14,472 bases of DNA from positions 1 through 14,472 of the forward strand of contig JAJZXT010000116.1 in the NCBI GenBank assembly GCA_021806355.1. Reading direction: 5' to 3'. The position numbers and the translations under genes are program-made. Under the pieces are notes generated by a model. That model was given only the letters and a program-made list of their open reading frames with translations. It did no database searches and was not told the DNA's origin. How positions within the stretch are numbered: the first letter of the stretch is position 1; each line of letters starts with the position of its first letter. Below are positions 1 to 7,910 of this stretch, in pieces. Origin of the DNA: Thermoplasmata archaeon. GTDB taxonomy: Archaea > Thermoplasmatota > Thermoplasmata > Thermoplasmatales > Thermoplasmataceae.

Positions 1-546
1 ATCGGCTATTTCCCTGATCCTCTTCATGTCATATGGCTTGACAAAGAAAGATTGCCCGAGCATTATTACCGAGGGATTGACATTTTTTGAAATTCGGTCC
101 ATCTTTTCATAGATGATTTCCTGTTCGTTGTCATCATATGGAATCTTGTATGTGTTGAATGAAAACATGGCTGGAATGTAATTTCCAAAATATCCTGTAT
201 ATCCACCGGATTCCTCCCCGATGGCAAGCATGTTTTCCTTCTTTTTCATTGTGGCCAGTATTGCAACCTCGGCTGCCACGTGCCCTCCAATTGTCTTGAC
301 CTCGGCAAATTTAGATCCATAAAGTGCCTTAATTACATTTTCAGTCTCAGTCAGGATTTCCTCTGAATACTTACATCCCCCATAGCCATTATATCCAGAT
401 GGCATAACATGTGAATATCTGGACGCAAGATCAGAGCCCAGCGCCGCTTTCACTGAAGGGCTCAGGACGTTTTCAGATGCCTGCAGATTTATAGAGTTTT
501 CCCGATAAAGATTATGGCTATTTACAAGTTTATTTAAAATGTTCAT
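1..546 (-). CDS. glyA: Serine hydroxymethyltransferase, archaeal type (N-terminal 182 aa; rest outside window)
   Basis: This enzyme interconverts serine and glycine with PLP, passing a one-carbon unit to a folate-type carrier in the cytosol. I translated the minus strand from the ATG at 544-546. The first 182 residues are open to the left edge, so the C-terminal half, including the PLP lysine, is not visible. Family hallmarks are the block QASENVLSPSVKAAL at residues 22-36, SRYSHVMPSGYNGYGGCKY at 42-60 and GGHVAAEVAI at 88-97. Full-length members are about 420 aa. At 111-122 the sequence EESGGYTGYFGN stands where bacterial enzymes carry the HGGH-type segment, so the His that stacks on PLP seems to be replaced. 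That alignment is by eye. No in-frame start lies just upstream of the ATG, and a TATA-like box about 29 bp upstream suggests a leaderless transcript. The gene is divergent from polB. Confidence 0.9.
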   Translation of the reverse strand, partial: MNILNKLVNSHNLYRENSINLQASENVLSPSVKAALGSDLASRYSHVMPSGYNGYGGCKYSEEILTETENVIKALYGSKFAEVKTIGGHVAAEVAILATMKKKENMLAIGEESGGYTGYFGNYIPAMFSFNTYKIPYDDNEQEIIYEKMDRISKNVNPSVIMLGQSFFVKPYDMKRIREIAD

Positions 547-570
547 GACACCGCACCGTTTCCGGTAACA

Positions 571-580
571 ATATAATAAG
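571..580 (-). promoter_or_regulatory. TATA-like box for glyA
   Basis: On the minus strand this reads CTTATTATAT, centred about 29 bp upstream of the glyA ATG. That is the spacing expected for an archaeal box A driving a leaderless or almost leaderless mRNA. No Shine-Dalgarno sequence is visible before the ATG. Confidence 0.5.
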
Positions 581-658
581 AATTCTGTTATTAATTGTTT
601 TGTCGATAATGGCAGCCTTCATTATAGTCTTGGATTTATTCGCCAAAAAAATGAACAC

Positions 659-666
659 TATTTAAG
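659..666 (+). promoter_or_regulatory. TATA-like box for polB
   Basis: TATTTAAG is centred 26-27 bp upstream of the polB ATG at 689, so transcription should begin at or next to the start codon. This supports 689 over the in-frame ATG at 701. The divergent glyA and polB promoters share a 142-bp intergenic region. Confidence 0.5.
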
Positions 667-688
667 TAATAATTATGAATGGCTATAT

Positions 689-3055
689 ATGAACGTAAAA
701 ATGAGGCTGGTATCGGCTTCATATTCCTTCCGTGAAGAGCCACTCACAGTGGAACTTTTCGGCAGGACAGAAGATGGAAGATCGGTGACAGCATTATATT
801 ATGGATTCCTTCCATATTTTGATGTCATAACACCACAGCAGAGTGAACTGGATGGAATCAGGAAAAATCCTGAGTTTGTAAAGATGGAGAAGAAGTCCCT
901 ACTGGTAAACGGGGAGATGAAGGATGCCTATCGCATATACATAAAACACCCATGGAAAGTACCTGAGATAAGAGGTTTATTTGTTTCTATCGTCATGGCT
1001 GCAGATATCCCGTTTCACCATCGGTTCATATACGATCTGGATCTTGGTGCCTGCGTTGAGATAAGTGGGGAGGTTGAGAATCCGGGTCGAAAGTACTATA
1101 CTGATATTGTGATCAGGGCGGAAAAAATCGAGACTACCAGGGATTTTAATCCCTCGATTAAGGTCCTGAGTTTTGATATAGAAAATGCGTTCCCTGAAAA
1201 CTCCTCTGAGCAATATGGAAAGATTCTGGTAATAGGGTATACCATAGCCGAGGGGAAAAAAATTACCAAAGGGGCGATAGACGGAGAAGAGGAAATATTG
1301 CTTGAAAATTTCGTAAAGCTGGTAAAGGAACAGGATCCGGATGTTCTGATTGGATACAATGTGGATGGCTACGACCTTCCTGTTATTGAATACAGAATGA
1401 AAAGGTATGGCGTAAGGTTCAGCATCGGTCGCGACGGATCTGAACCGAGAAGAATCCAGAACCAGTACTGGAGATTGAAGGGGAGAATTGTGAGCGATGT
1501 CTGGTGGAATGTGAAAAGGATTCTGAGGCCAAAGCATGAAACCTTGAATTATGTTTCACAGGAACTTCTTGGGGAAGGAAAAGATGATATTGATCGCCTG
1601 AAAATAGAAGAAGAATGGAAGAACAGGAAACAGGAGGTCATTGACTATTGCATCAAGGACTCATACCTTACATACCTGATTATGGATAAGATGAGGGTGC
1701 TTGACAGAAATATGTTCATGGCAACAGTGACAAAGCTTCCACTTGAGGATACAACCAATGGTGGAACAAGCAATTATGTGGATTCAATCCTCATAAGAAA
1801 GGCTGACCGTGAAAACATTGGAGTTCCCATGACTGCATCCCAGGCCCTGAAGGAGAAACCCATTGAGGGGGGGCACGTAGAATCCATTGGAGCAGGGTTG
1901 TATTCCAGGGTAATTGTACTGGATTTCAAGAGCATGTACCCTTCAATGATTATCAAGTATAATATCTGCTTCACAACAATTGATCCAGATGGCACCACCG
2001 TATCTCCATCAGGAGTAAGATTTCTTGATGTGAAGCAGAAGGAGGGACTGGTGCCAAGAATTTTAAAGGAGCTGATGGACGAAAGGGATAAAGTGAAAGG
2101 CATGCTGAAAAAGTCCTCAGGGGACGAATATGAGTATTATGACGGGGTTCAGAACGCTCTCAAGATCCTCATGAATACATTCTATGGAGTGCTTGCATCA
2201 TCCTTTTACCGTTTCACAAATCTTGAGATTGGCGGTTCCATCACGGCATATGCCAGGATGACAATCATGAAGCTAATCGAAAGATTGAAAACGGAGGGTT
2301 TCAGGGTTATATATGGTGATACTGACAGTGTTTTTATCGAATCAGGCGCGGCATCTGATGAAGATGCCGTAAAGACAGGCAAAGAACTGAGTTCTAAAAT
2401 ATCATCGGAGCTGTCCGTTTCCATCGAGTTTGAAAAGGTAATGGATCCATTCTTTTCCCACGGAGCCAAGAAGAGATATGTGGGAATGATTATCTATCCA
2501 GAATCTGACAAGGGAAAGATGCTCGTCCGTGGATATGAAGTCAGGAGGACAGATTCCTTCGATCTCCAGAGTGAGGTGCTTGAGACAGTCTTTGACTTCA
2601 TAATGAAGAGGGATAAGGAAGGTGCCAGGGAATTCAGCGAGAAAATTGTAAGGCGCCTATTGGAAGGTGACCGAACCCTGGATATCAAGAAGCTTGTTAT
2701 TTCACGATCGGTAAAGGATTATGAAAAGTACAAGGATGCAGATTCTCTTGCAAATGTCAGGATATCCAGGAAACTTCAGGAGCAGGGTGAAAGATTCATT
2801 CCGGGAATGAAGGTCTCATGGATTGTCACTGACAGTTCAAGAACGCCACAGGAAGTGGAACCTTTTATCGATGGCCAGGAGTTTTTATTTGAACCTGACT
2901 GGGCATATTATGCGAAACGAATTGAGGAAACGGTGAACCGCGTTCTGGAAAGTTTTGACATGGCACTTAATCTTGCCGGGAAAGTTCCAAAATCAAAGCT
3001 TAAAAACGCCATTCACCCATCGCAGAATACGCTTGAGGGTTATTTCCAAAACTAA
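689..3055 (+). CDS. polB: Family B replicative DNA polymerase with 3'-5' proofreading exonuclease
   Basis: This 788-aa archaeal PolB extends primed DNA and proofreads. All exonuclease motifs are present: Exo I DIE at 163-165, Exo II with N224 and D229, and Exo III YCIKD at 320-324. The polymerase motifs are complete: A, DFKSMYPS at 412-419; B, KILMNTFYG at 492-500; C, YGDTDS at 542-547; and the KKRY element at 594-597. The N-terminal YYGFLPYFDV at 37-46 matches the archaeal N-terminal domain. The C-terminus carries QNTLEGYF at 779-786, a textbook PIP box for binding the PCNA clamp. Length is normal for the family, no inteins interrupt the motifs, and no catalytic residue is missing. A TATA-like box lies 26 bp upstream of the ATG. 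The next gene begins 27 nt after the stop but has its own TATA-like box inside the end of polB. Confidence 0.97.
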   Translation: MNVKMRLVSASYSFREEPLTVELFGRTEDGRSVTALYYGFLPYFDVITPQQSELDGIRKNPEFVKMEKKSLLVNGEMKDAYRIYIKHPWKVPEIRGLFVSIVMAADIPFHHRFIYDLDLGACVEISGEVENPGRKYYTDIVIRAEKIETTRDFNPSIKVLSFDIENAFPENSSEQYGKILVIGYTIAEGKKITKGAIDGEEEILLENFVKLVKEQDPDVLIGYNVDGYDLPVIEYRMKRYGVRFSIGRDGSEPRRIQNQYWRLKGRIVSDVWWNVKRILRPKHETLNYVSQELLGEGKDDIDRLKIEEEWKNRKQEVIDYCIKDSYLTYLIMDKMRVLDRNMFMATVTKLPLEDTTNGGTSNYVDSILIRKADRENIGVPMTASQALKEKPIEGGHVESIGAGLYSRVIVLDFKSMYPSMIIKYNICFTTIDPDGTTVSPSGVRFLDVKQKEGLVPRILKELMDERDKVKGMLKKSSGDEYEYYDGVQNALKILMNTFYGVLASSFYRFTNLEIGGSITAYARMTIMKLIERLKTEGFRVIYGDTDSVFIESGAASDEDAVKTGKELSSKISSELSVSIEFEKVMDPFFSHGAKKRYVGMIIYPESDKGKMLVRGYEVRRTDSFDLQSEVLETVFDFIMKRDKEGAREFSEKIVRRLLEGDRTLDIKKLVISRSVKDYEKYKDADSLANVRISRKLQEQGERFIPGMKVSWIVTDSSRTPQEVEPFIDGQEFLFEPDWAYYAKRIEETVNRVLESFDMALNLAGKVPKSKLKNAIHPSQNTLEGYFQN

Positions 3056-3082
3056 TAAATATTGAAGTTGCCATGGATGTTT

Positions 3083-3370
3083 ATGATCGTAGTGCAGAAT
3101 CATATTCCAGTAGATCCATCGATGTCTCACGATTTCGAGCAGAGGTTTTCGAATACAAATGAAAACATGAAGCATATGAAAGGATTTGTCAAGAACGAAA
3201 TACTGAGGCCGGTCAAAGCTGATACATACGTTGTCTTGACTTATTGGGAAACTATGAGCGATTTCAAGGCGTGGACTGAAAGTGAGGATTTTAAGAAGGC
3301 ACATTCCCGAAAACCCACACCGGGGATGATAACTGGAGAAAATTACTTGACGATTCATGAAATTGTCTGA
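3083..3370 (+). CDS. ABM-fold monooxygenase, IsdG/HmoA-like (possible heme-degrading enzyme)
   Basis: This small dimeric alpha-beta barrel protein is 95 aa when begun at the ATG at 3083. The fold is suggested by MIVVQNHIPV at the N-terminus, GFVKNEILRP at 34-43, YVVLTYWE at 49-56 and FKAWTESEDFKKAH at 61-74. Counting from this start, N6, W64 and H74 fall at nearly the positions and exact W-to-H spacing of the catalytic Asn-Trp-His triad of staphylococcal IsdG as I remember it. Heme degradation is therefore a specific prediction; a general antibiotic-biosynthesis-monooxygenase role is the fallback. I chose 3083 over the ATG at 3077 and the TTG at 3062 because the TATA-like AATAAATATT at 3054-3063 lies 24-25 bp before it. 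The box overlaps the polB stop, so the gene is probably transcribed independently. Confidence 0.75.
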   Translation: MIVVQNHIPVDPSMSHDFEQRFSNTNENMKHMKGFVKNEILRPVKADTYVVLTYWETMSDFKAWTESEDFKKAHSRKPTPGMITGENYLTIHEIV

Positions 3371-3424
3371 ATCGTTCTTTTGCGGACATTACCTGTGATT
3401 GAGGAAGTGGAAATGCCGCGAAAG

Positions 3425-3432
3425 TAAATTAA
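3425..3432 (+). promoter_or_regulatory. TATA-like box for the geranylgeranyl reductase gene
   Basis: TAAATTAA is centred 24-25 bp before the GTG at 3453. The spacing equals that of the box before the preceding gene, which supports leaderless initiation at this GTG and argues against any start upstream of the box. Confidence 0.45.
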
Positions 3433-3452
3433 GCATCCTGAAATTGGTTACT

Positions 3453-4601
3453 GTGCAAGATGTCATTGTAGTTGGTGCGGGACCTGCTGGATCTTATGCA
3501 GCTTATGCTCTTGCAAAAAAGGGCTTTACTGTAAAACAGCTTGAAGAGCATCAGGAAGTTGGCAAGCCAGTTGAATGCACTGGATTGGTATCAAAAAGAG
3601 TTTTAAAATTTGTGAAAACCGGTTCCATAATAAATAAAGTCCACGGAGCCCATGTATATTTTCCAAATGACGGGAAAATAAGCATATCAAAGGCGGATGA
3701 AACTGTTGTCCTGGAAAGGGATGAATTCGATAAGGATGTGTCTGGAATGGCAACGGGAGCAGGTGTTGAACTGATTATAAACGCCAAGGCACTTGCCATA
3801 AGAAGGGATCCCGATGGAATAATGGTAAGAACAAGATGCAACAGGGATATTCAGGAATTAAAGGCTAGAGCGGTCATAGGTGCGGACGGTGCCAATAGCA
3901 TCGTAAGAAAGGATCTATTTGGAGAGAGAATTAAGAGAGTTGTATCGGCGTATCAGGTGGAATCTGCAGAACAACTTGAGGATCAGGATAATGTCAATGT
4001 GTATCTTGGAAGCGCAATCACGAAAGGATACTTTGCATGGGCGACACCAGCGGGCGATACCTCCAGAATCGGTACTGCCAGTATAGGTGGAACAAGCAGG
4101 AATTATTTCCATGAACTGAACAGGAGATTCAGGAATAATAAGATTCTTTCAATAACAGGCGGCCCGATACCAATCAGCACCCTCAGCAAGACTTATGGTG
4201 AAAGGGCACTCCTGGTTGGAGATGCGGCAGGGATCGTAAAGCCCCTAAGCGGAGGCGGAATTTACACCGGAATCCTTTCAGGCTCAAAGGCAGCAATTGC
4301 ACTGGAACATGCCCTGGAAAGAAATGATCTCTCCGAGAAGAAACTGAAATCCTATGAGAAAATGTGGAAATCTGAGATAGGCACTGAATTGAAAATAGAT
4401 TTAATGATCCAGAAGTTGTTTGCCAGAATAACAGATTATTCCTTTGTAAAGCTCTATGAAATCATTTCCAGGGAAGAGAACATGGAAGTTATTGGCAGAG
4501 TTGGAGACATAGACTTTCCATCCAGGGTTGTTGCTTCCCTGGTCCTCCGAAATCCTGCCCTTCTTTCCCACATATTGTTCCCAAGGCGTTTATCTCTGTA
4601 G
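3453..4601 (+). CDS. Digeranylgeranylglycerophospholipid reductase (GGR family flavoprotein)
   Basis: This enzyme saturates the double bonds of geranylgeranyl chains to make the phytanyl chains of archaeal membrane lipids. It is an FAD protein of the p-hydroxybenzoate hydroxylase superfamily. With the GTG start at 3453 it is 382 aa. The FAD-binding GAGPAG lies at 8-13, directly after the first strand, as expected for the family. EHQEVGKPVECTGLVS at 32-47 contains the conserved Cys (C42) found in GGRs. GADGANSIVRK at 143-153, GYFAWATPAG at 192-201, GDAAGIVKPLSGGGIYTG at 256-273 complete the signature. A longer reading from the TTG at 3399 would add an 18-residue charged leader unlike the family and would lie upstream of the TATA-like box. 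A T-rich stretch follows the stop. Confidence 0.93.
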   Translation: MQDVIVVGAGPAGSYAAYALAKKGFTVKQLEEHQEVGKPVECTGLVSKRVLKFVKTGSIINKVHGAHVYFPNDGKISISKADETVVLERDEFDKDVSGMATGAGVELIINAKALAIRRDPDGIMVRTRCNRDIQELKARAVIGADGANSIVRKDLFGERIKRVVSAYQVESAEQLEDQDNVNVYLGSAITKGYFAWATPAGDTSRIGTASIGGTSRNYFHELNRRFRNNKILSITGGPIPISTLSKTYGERALLVGDAAGIVKPLSGGGIYTGILSGSKAAIALEHALERNDLSEKKLKSYEKMWKSEIGTELKIDLMIQKLFARITDYSFVKLYEIISREENMEVIGRVGDIDFPSRVVASLVLRNPALLSHILFPRRLSL

Positions 4602-5143
4602 TTCCTTTCAATTTTATCTATTTTGGAGTTCTTCTAAAAACATCAGTCAATTTTTGATCCAGTTCATGGTTCTCTTCTATTGTCAGATTTGCGAATTGTC
4701 AAATTACGCCGGGAAAAGGATTATTCACTGCCAAGAATTTTATTCTTTCATGACCTGATAGAAAACATGGGCACAATAAATTACAGTTTCCAATTTTGGG
4801 GAGAACCATTCGTTAACCGCAAGACGTGTAATAATTTTTTCATTCCCTGATCTCTCGGGAAGCACACACTAATGTATATCATAATGATCACTTTTTTGAC
4901 ACACTATGACACAAAATTCAACTTGTCTCTTACTAAGAAAGACGAGGATAAAACAAGAGGATTTATAGCGATCTGCCAACATAAATAATTTGAACGCACA
5001 GGAATCGAAACCAGGGTAATAAAAGGCAGATCCGACATTGATAACAGAAATCACAACCTAAATAGAATAATTAGTATACATGGTTGCCCCAATTTACCTC
5101 AGGATCATATTCTGGAGTTTCTTGAGGCAGGTCTGGTAAGGTT
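4602..5143. other. 542-bp stretch without a confident gene
   Basis: No reading frame here has family features, and the short open frames on either strand look accidental. Structural details are present. A 7-bp direct repeat TGACACA (4897-4903 and 4907-4913) has its copies exactly 10 bp apart, next to the palindrome ATCAT-A-ATGAT at 4878-4888. A good TATA-like ATTTATAG lies at 4961-4968. An 8-bp inverted repeat, GATCTGCC at 4970-4977 and GGCAGATC at 5025-5032, follows that box. A 19-codon hydrophobic frame (MVAPIYLRIIFWSFLRQVW) at 5080-5139 ends 4 nt before the transporter start. Together they could mark a control region or a small RNA upstream of the transporter gene, but nothing here proves transcription. 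Confidence 0.4.
4606..4625 (+). terminator. T-rich stretch after the GGR gene, possible terminator
   Basis: The bases just after the TAG stop contain several T runs (TTTCAATTTTATCTATTTT). Archaeal RNA polymerase stops at T-rich tracts without needing a hairpin. No single run exceeds four T, so this is a weak call. Confidence 0.3.
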
Positions 5144-6046
5144 ATGGCTTCGAAAGGAGTGTTATATGTTTTGCTTCTATTGCTTGCAACGGTCTCGTGG
5201 GGACTCACCTTTCCTTTGATAAACCTTTCACTTCAACTCATCTCCCCGGTCATTTTTTTATTCATCAGGTTCCTTGTCTCATCTCTTATTATGCTGCCCA
5301 TGGTTGGCATCAAAAAATTGAAAACGAGAGGGGGAGAAACTGAGGGATTCGTTGCAGGACTTCTTCTTTTCATCGGTTACTATTTTCAGACTGTAGGACT
5401 GAAATATACAACGCCAGCAGATTCTGGAATTATTACCGGCCTTTATGTCGTATTGGTGCCCATCCTTTCATATGTATACCTGAAGAGCAGGGTGTCTATT
5501 GTTGATTGGATTGCTGTCTTACTGGCTATGTTTGGATTGGCGATACTTTCAGGTGGTGTCTCCGGCTCATCGTCTGTCGAGTTTGGGAATGTTCTTACGA
5601 TAATCTGTGCCGTTGGATACGCAATACAGATTGCATATGTTTCAAAACACTCATCCCGTATTGATTCCATGAAGTTCACTTTTTACCAGATGCTTACGGT
5701 CACCATCCTATCACTGATAACGATTCCTACCTTCAGCATTTATTATGACCTATACTCTCCCCTTGTCCTCTTCACCATAGTTTTTACAGCTATATTTGCA
5801 GGTATAATGGGGTATTTCATCATGAATAGGGCCCTCATCTACGTAAAACCAGAAAAAGCGGGTGTTGTCCTGGTAACAGAGCCCATATTTGCAGCTATAT
5901 TTTCATATTTCCTGGTAAATGACAGAATTGGTACCTATACCATTATTGGAGGTTCAATAATGGTTCTGGCTATGTTTTTGAGCGTGATAGACAGTTATAC
6001 AAAAAACAGGAATAATAATAGAATAATGCCTGATACTCAAGCCTGA
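5144..6046 (+). CDS. EamA/DMT-superfamily membrane transporter
   Basis: This 300-aa integral membrane protein should have ten transmembrane helices made of two EamA repeats, roughly residues 7-137 and 147-282. The first repeat begins with the typical WGLTFPLINLSLQLISP (19-35). The second ends with the signature TEPIFAAIFSYFLVNDRIG (245-263) followed by a final helix and a short basic tail. The family exports amino acids, metabolites or drugs, or takes up small molecules. The substrate cannot be read from the sequence. The ATG is preceded by TAAGG, a weak Shine-Dalgarno. AT-rich sequence at 5060-5080 could be the promoter, which would give a leader unlike the leaderless genes nearby. The last 10 bp overlap the 3' end of tgtA on the other strand. 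Confidence 0.88.
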   Translation: MASKGVLYVLLLLLATVSWGLTFPLINLSLQLISPVIFLFIRFLVSSLIMLPMVGIKKLKTRGGETEGFVAGLLLFIGYYFQTVGLKYTTPADSGIITGLYVVLVPILSYVYLKSRVSIVDWIAVLLAMFGLAILSGGVSGSSSVEFGNVLTIICAVGYAIQIAYVSKHSSRIDSMKFTFYQMLTVTILSLITIPTFSIYYDLYSPLVLFTIVFTAIFAGIMGYFIMNRALIYVKPEKAGVVLVTEPIFAAIFSYFLVNDRIGTYTIIGGSIMVLAMFLSVIDSYTKNRNNNRIMPDTQA

Positions 6047-7908
6047 CCTCTTTCCTGCGTGTGGTGGTTGACACTTACCGCCAAACCGCTTCTATACGTT
6101 GCGAGTTCAATCCCTGACATCATGGATCTTCCAATGGCGAGCAGTTCGTCCTTTGAGTTTACCACTATCACATCATTTAATGGAATTATATTTGGATCAA
6201 AATCTACAACAAATTTACGGAATACATTGTATCCTCTTGCATTGTAATCCGCGCTTTCATCATCAACTACAATCCTGTTTTCGGGATATTTTGACACAGA
6301 CTGAAGTCTTTTCCCCCCCTCTATGTGGAGCCCGAGAAAACCGTCGTGTGCTCTCATTGTGGCAAGGAATTTACCGTTCAGGCTTATTGTCCTGATCCTG
6401 CCAGTGGCTCTTGACTTGACTATTTCAGTTTCAGGCGGGAAAACAATCTTGCCGGTTCCGATTCCAAATTGAAAATCGCACAATGCCCTGATTTTTTCAA
6501 GATCAAAATTCCTTACCCTTTCCCCTTCTGACTTTTCAACGGTTTCCGGATCATCAGCAAAGCCTTCCTCATAGTGCATGACGTCTATTACCTGTTCAAC
6601 GGGGTAGGCTTCTTCAAGTTCTACGGGCACTTCGATGCCCATCCACTTGATAAGGTAAGGATTGCTGTTTTTCTCATAATGCTCTGAAATGAACCTACTT
6701 GAAAGTCTCGATGGTTGCCATGCTCCATCGGGCACATAACTTACTTTTTCGCCACTCCCGATGAATATGGATCGGAATTTTTTCAGCCTGGTGAAATAAG
6801 GATTCATCTCCGTTAGCTCATCAAAGTAGTATAATGGAGGTTTTCTATACAACTCGAAGAACGGCTCCAGTTTCTCGCCGTATTTAAGGATAGACCTGAA
6901 AGCTGCGTAGAGCGAGGGGTGCGCCCGTGATTTTTCCTCCACGTATTGCCACAGGGTCTGCTCATAAATTCGTTCCCTTATTTCTTTCAGTTCCATGAAA
7001 ATCGTGAAGAGATTATGCCGTGCAAGTTCCCTTGTTCTTACATCAAGGGATGCCTCTTTCAGTTCCCTGGCAGTATATTTCCCATAAAGCGGGCTCCACA
7101 TTGGAAATTCTATTATTTCCTTGAGATCCCTCGTCCCCTCCTGAAAGAGCATTCTCCCATCCCGTGCATATTTTACATAAGACGCAGAATCAAAGATATC
7201 AACTCCGAGAAGCACTGCCATTCCCATGAACATTGGGTGCCCGCCTCCAAAAAGATGGATCGGTTTATTAAAAGAGGCGTTTATCTTTGAGTTGATGATT
7301 ATTTCACACAATTTTCCATATCGGTACTGCTCCAATAGAGGGACTACCCCACCTATTGGAAGATATCCTGCCAGTGTTCCGGACATCAACCTTGCACTCT
7401 TTTCCCTCAAATCGTTGTAAACAGATCCCTGTATCGGCCCTGCAATGATTGTCTTCCTTTCGGTAGTGACCTCATTCATCCTTCTGTACGTTTCCATTAC
7501 CGCTTTCTCAGCCTTTTCATGCGTATCTTCCGGAACTGAAAAGATGTCCAGGATTGTTGAGATGTCGCTACCGATCTGCTCCTGAAAATCAACGATCTCC
7601 AGATTGCCATATTCAATGTCGCCATAAACATAGCTCTGGAACGTGCCAGAATCTGTCATGATGGGTCCGTTAAAGCCTATCAGGTCGTGCAGCCCCTTTT
7701 CCTGGGCATGGGTTCTTAAATTTTCATTCCTCCGTATGATATAGCTGTTGGTTATAATTGCCTCCATACCCATTTTTTTCATTTCATCGATTGATAATAT
7801 CCTGAGGTTTGGATTGATAACGGGCATTATTGTCGGGGTGGTTATGACACCGTGTGGAGTTGAGAATTTTCCAACCCTTGCAAGCCCTTCCCTGTGAACA
7901 AGATCCAT
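6037..7908 (-). CDS. tgtA: Archaeosine tRNA-guanine transglycosylase (ArcTGT)
   Basis: This enzyme replaces guanine 15 in the D-loop of archaeal tRNAs with preQ0, the first tRNA-bound step towards archaeosine. The 623-aa protein has the TGT catalytic barrel at about 1-350, with MTDSGTFQSYVYGD at 84-97 (D86) and GVDIFDSASYVKYARDGR at 235-252, which includes the nucleophile Asp. Archaeal C1/C2 domains follow. A PUA RNA-binding domain closes the protein at about 545-615 (NRIVVDDESADYNARGYNVF and the strands after it). The zinc site is odd: where family members have a CxCxxC motif, this protein reads EFPMWSPLYGKYT (267-279) with no Cys, though the downstream His (H298, ARHNL) remains. Overall length and the active site are intact. 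The start lies 2 nt after the ABCE1 stop, with AAGGGA just upstream, so the genes are co-transcribed. Confidence 0.95.
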   Translation of the reverse strand: MDLVHREGLARVGKFSTPHGVITTPTIMPVINPNLRILSIDEMKKMGMEAIITNSYIIRRNENLRTHAQEKGLHDLIGFNGPIMTDSGTFQSYVYGDIEYGNLEIVDFQEQIGSDISTILDIFSVPEDTHEKAEKAVMETYRRMNEVTTERKTIIAGPIQGSVYNDLREKSARLMSGTLAGYLPIGGVVPLLEQYRYGKLCEIIINSKINASFNKPIHLFGGGHPMFMGMAVLLGVDIFDSASYVKYARDGRMLFQEGTRDLKEIIEFPMWSPLYGKYTARELKEASLDVRTRELARHNLFTIFMELKEIRERIYEQTLWQYVEEKSRAHPSLYAAFRSILKYGEKLEPFFELYRKPPLYYFDELTEMNPYFTRLKKFRSIFIGSGEKVSYVPDGAWQPSRLSSRFISEHYEKNSNPYLIKWMGIEVPVELEEAYPVEQVIDVMHYEEGFADDPETVEKSEGERVRNFDLEKIRALCDFQFGIGTGKIVFPPETEIVKSRATGRIRTISLNGKFLATMRAHDGFLGLHIEGGKRLQSVSKYPENRIVVDDESADYNARGYNVFRKFVVDFDPNIIPLNDVIVVNSKDELLAIGRSMMSGIELATYRSGLAVSVNHHTQERGQA

Positions 7909-7910
7909 TT

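Noticed and set aside
977..1537. 186-codon minus-strand frame inside polB
   Set aside because: It is a mirror of the polymerase coding frame, without start signals or family features.
4528..4758. 76-codon frame overlapping the end of the GGR gene
   Set aside because: It is a shadow frame of the reductase that runs into T-rich sequence; the Phe/Ser/Cys-rich composition is typical of noncoding DNA.
4843..4861. TTCCC...GGGAA inverted repeat considered as a terminator
   Set aside because: The T run lies before it rather than after it on the plus strand, and the stem is only five pairs.
4869..5054. 61-codon open frame on the minus strand in the gap before the transporter
   Set aside because: It has scattered Cys, no family pattern and no clear promoter or Shine-Dalgarno; it overlaps the TATA box and repeats, so it looks accidental.
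4989..5221. Plus-strand open frame reading through the gap into the transporter (contains DHILEFLEAGLVRLW)
   Set aside because: It looks somewhat protein-like but has no ATG near its beginning, overlaps the certain transporter start in another frame and matches nothing I know.
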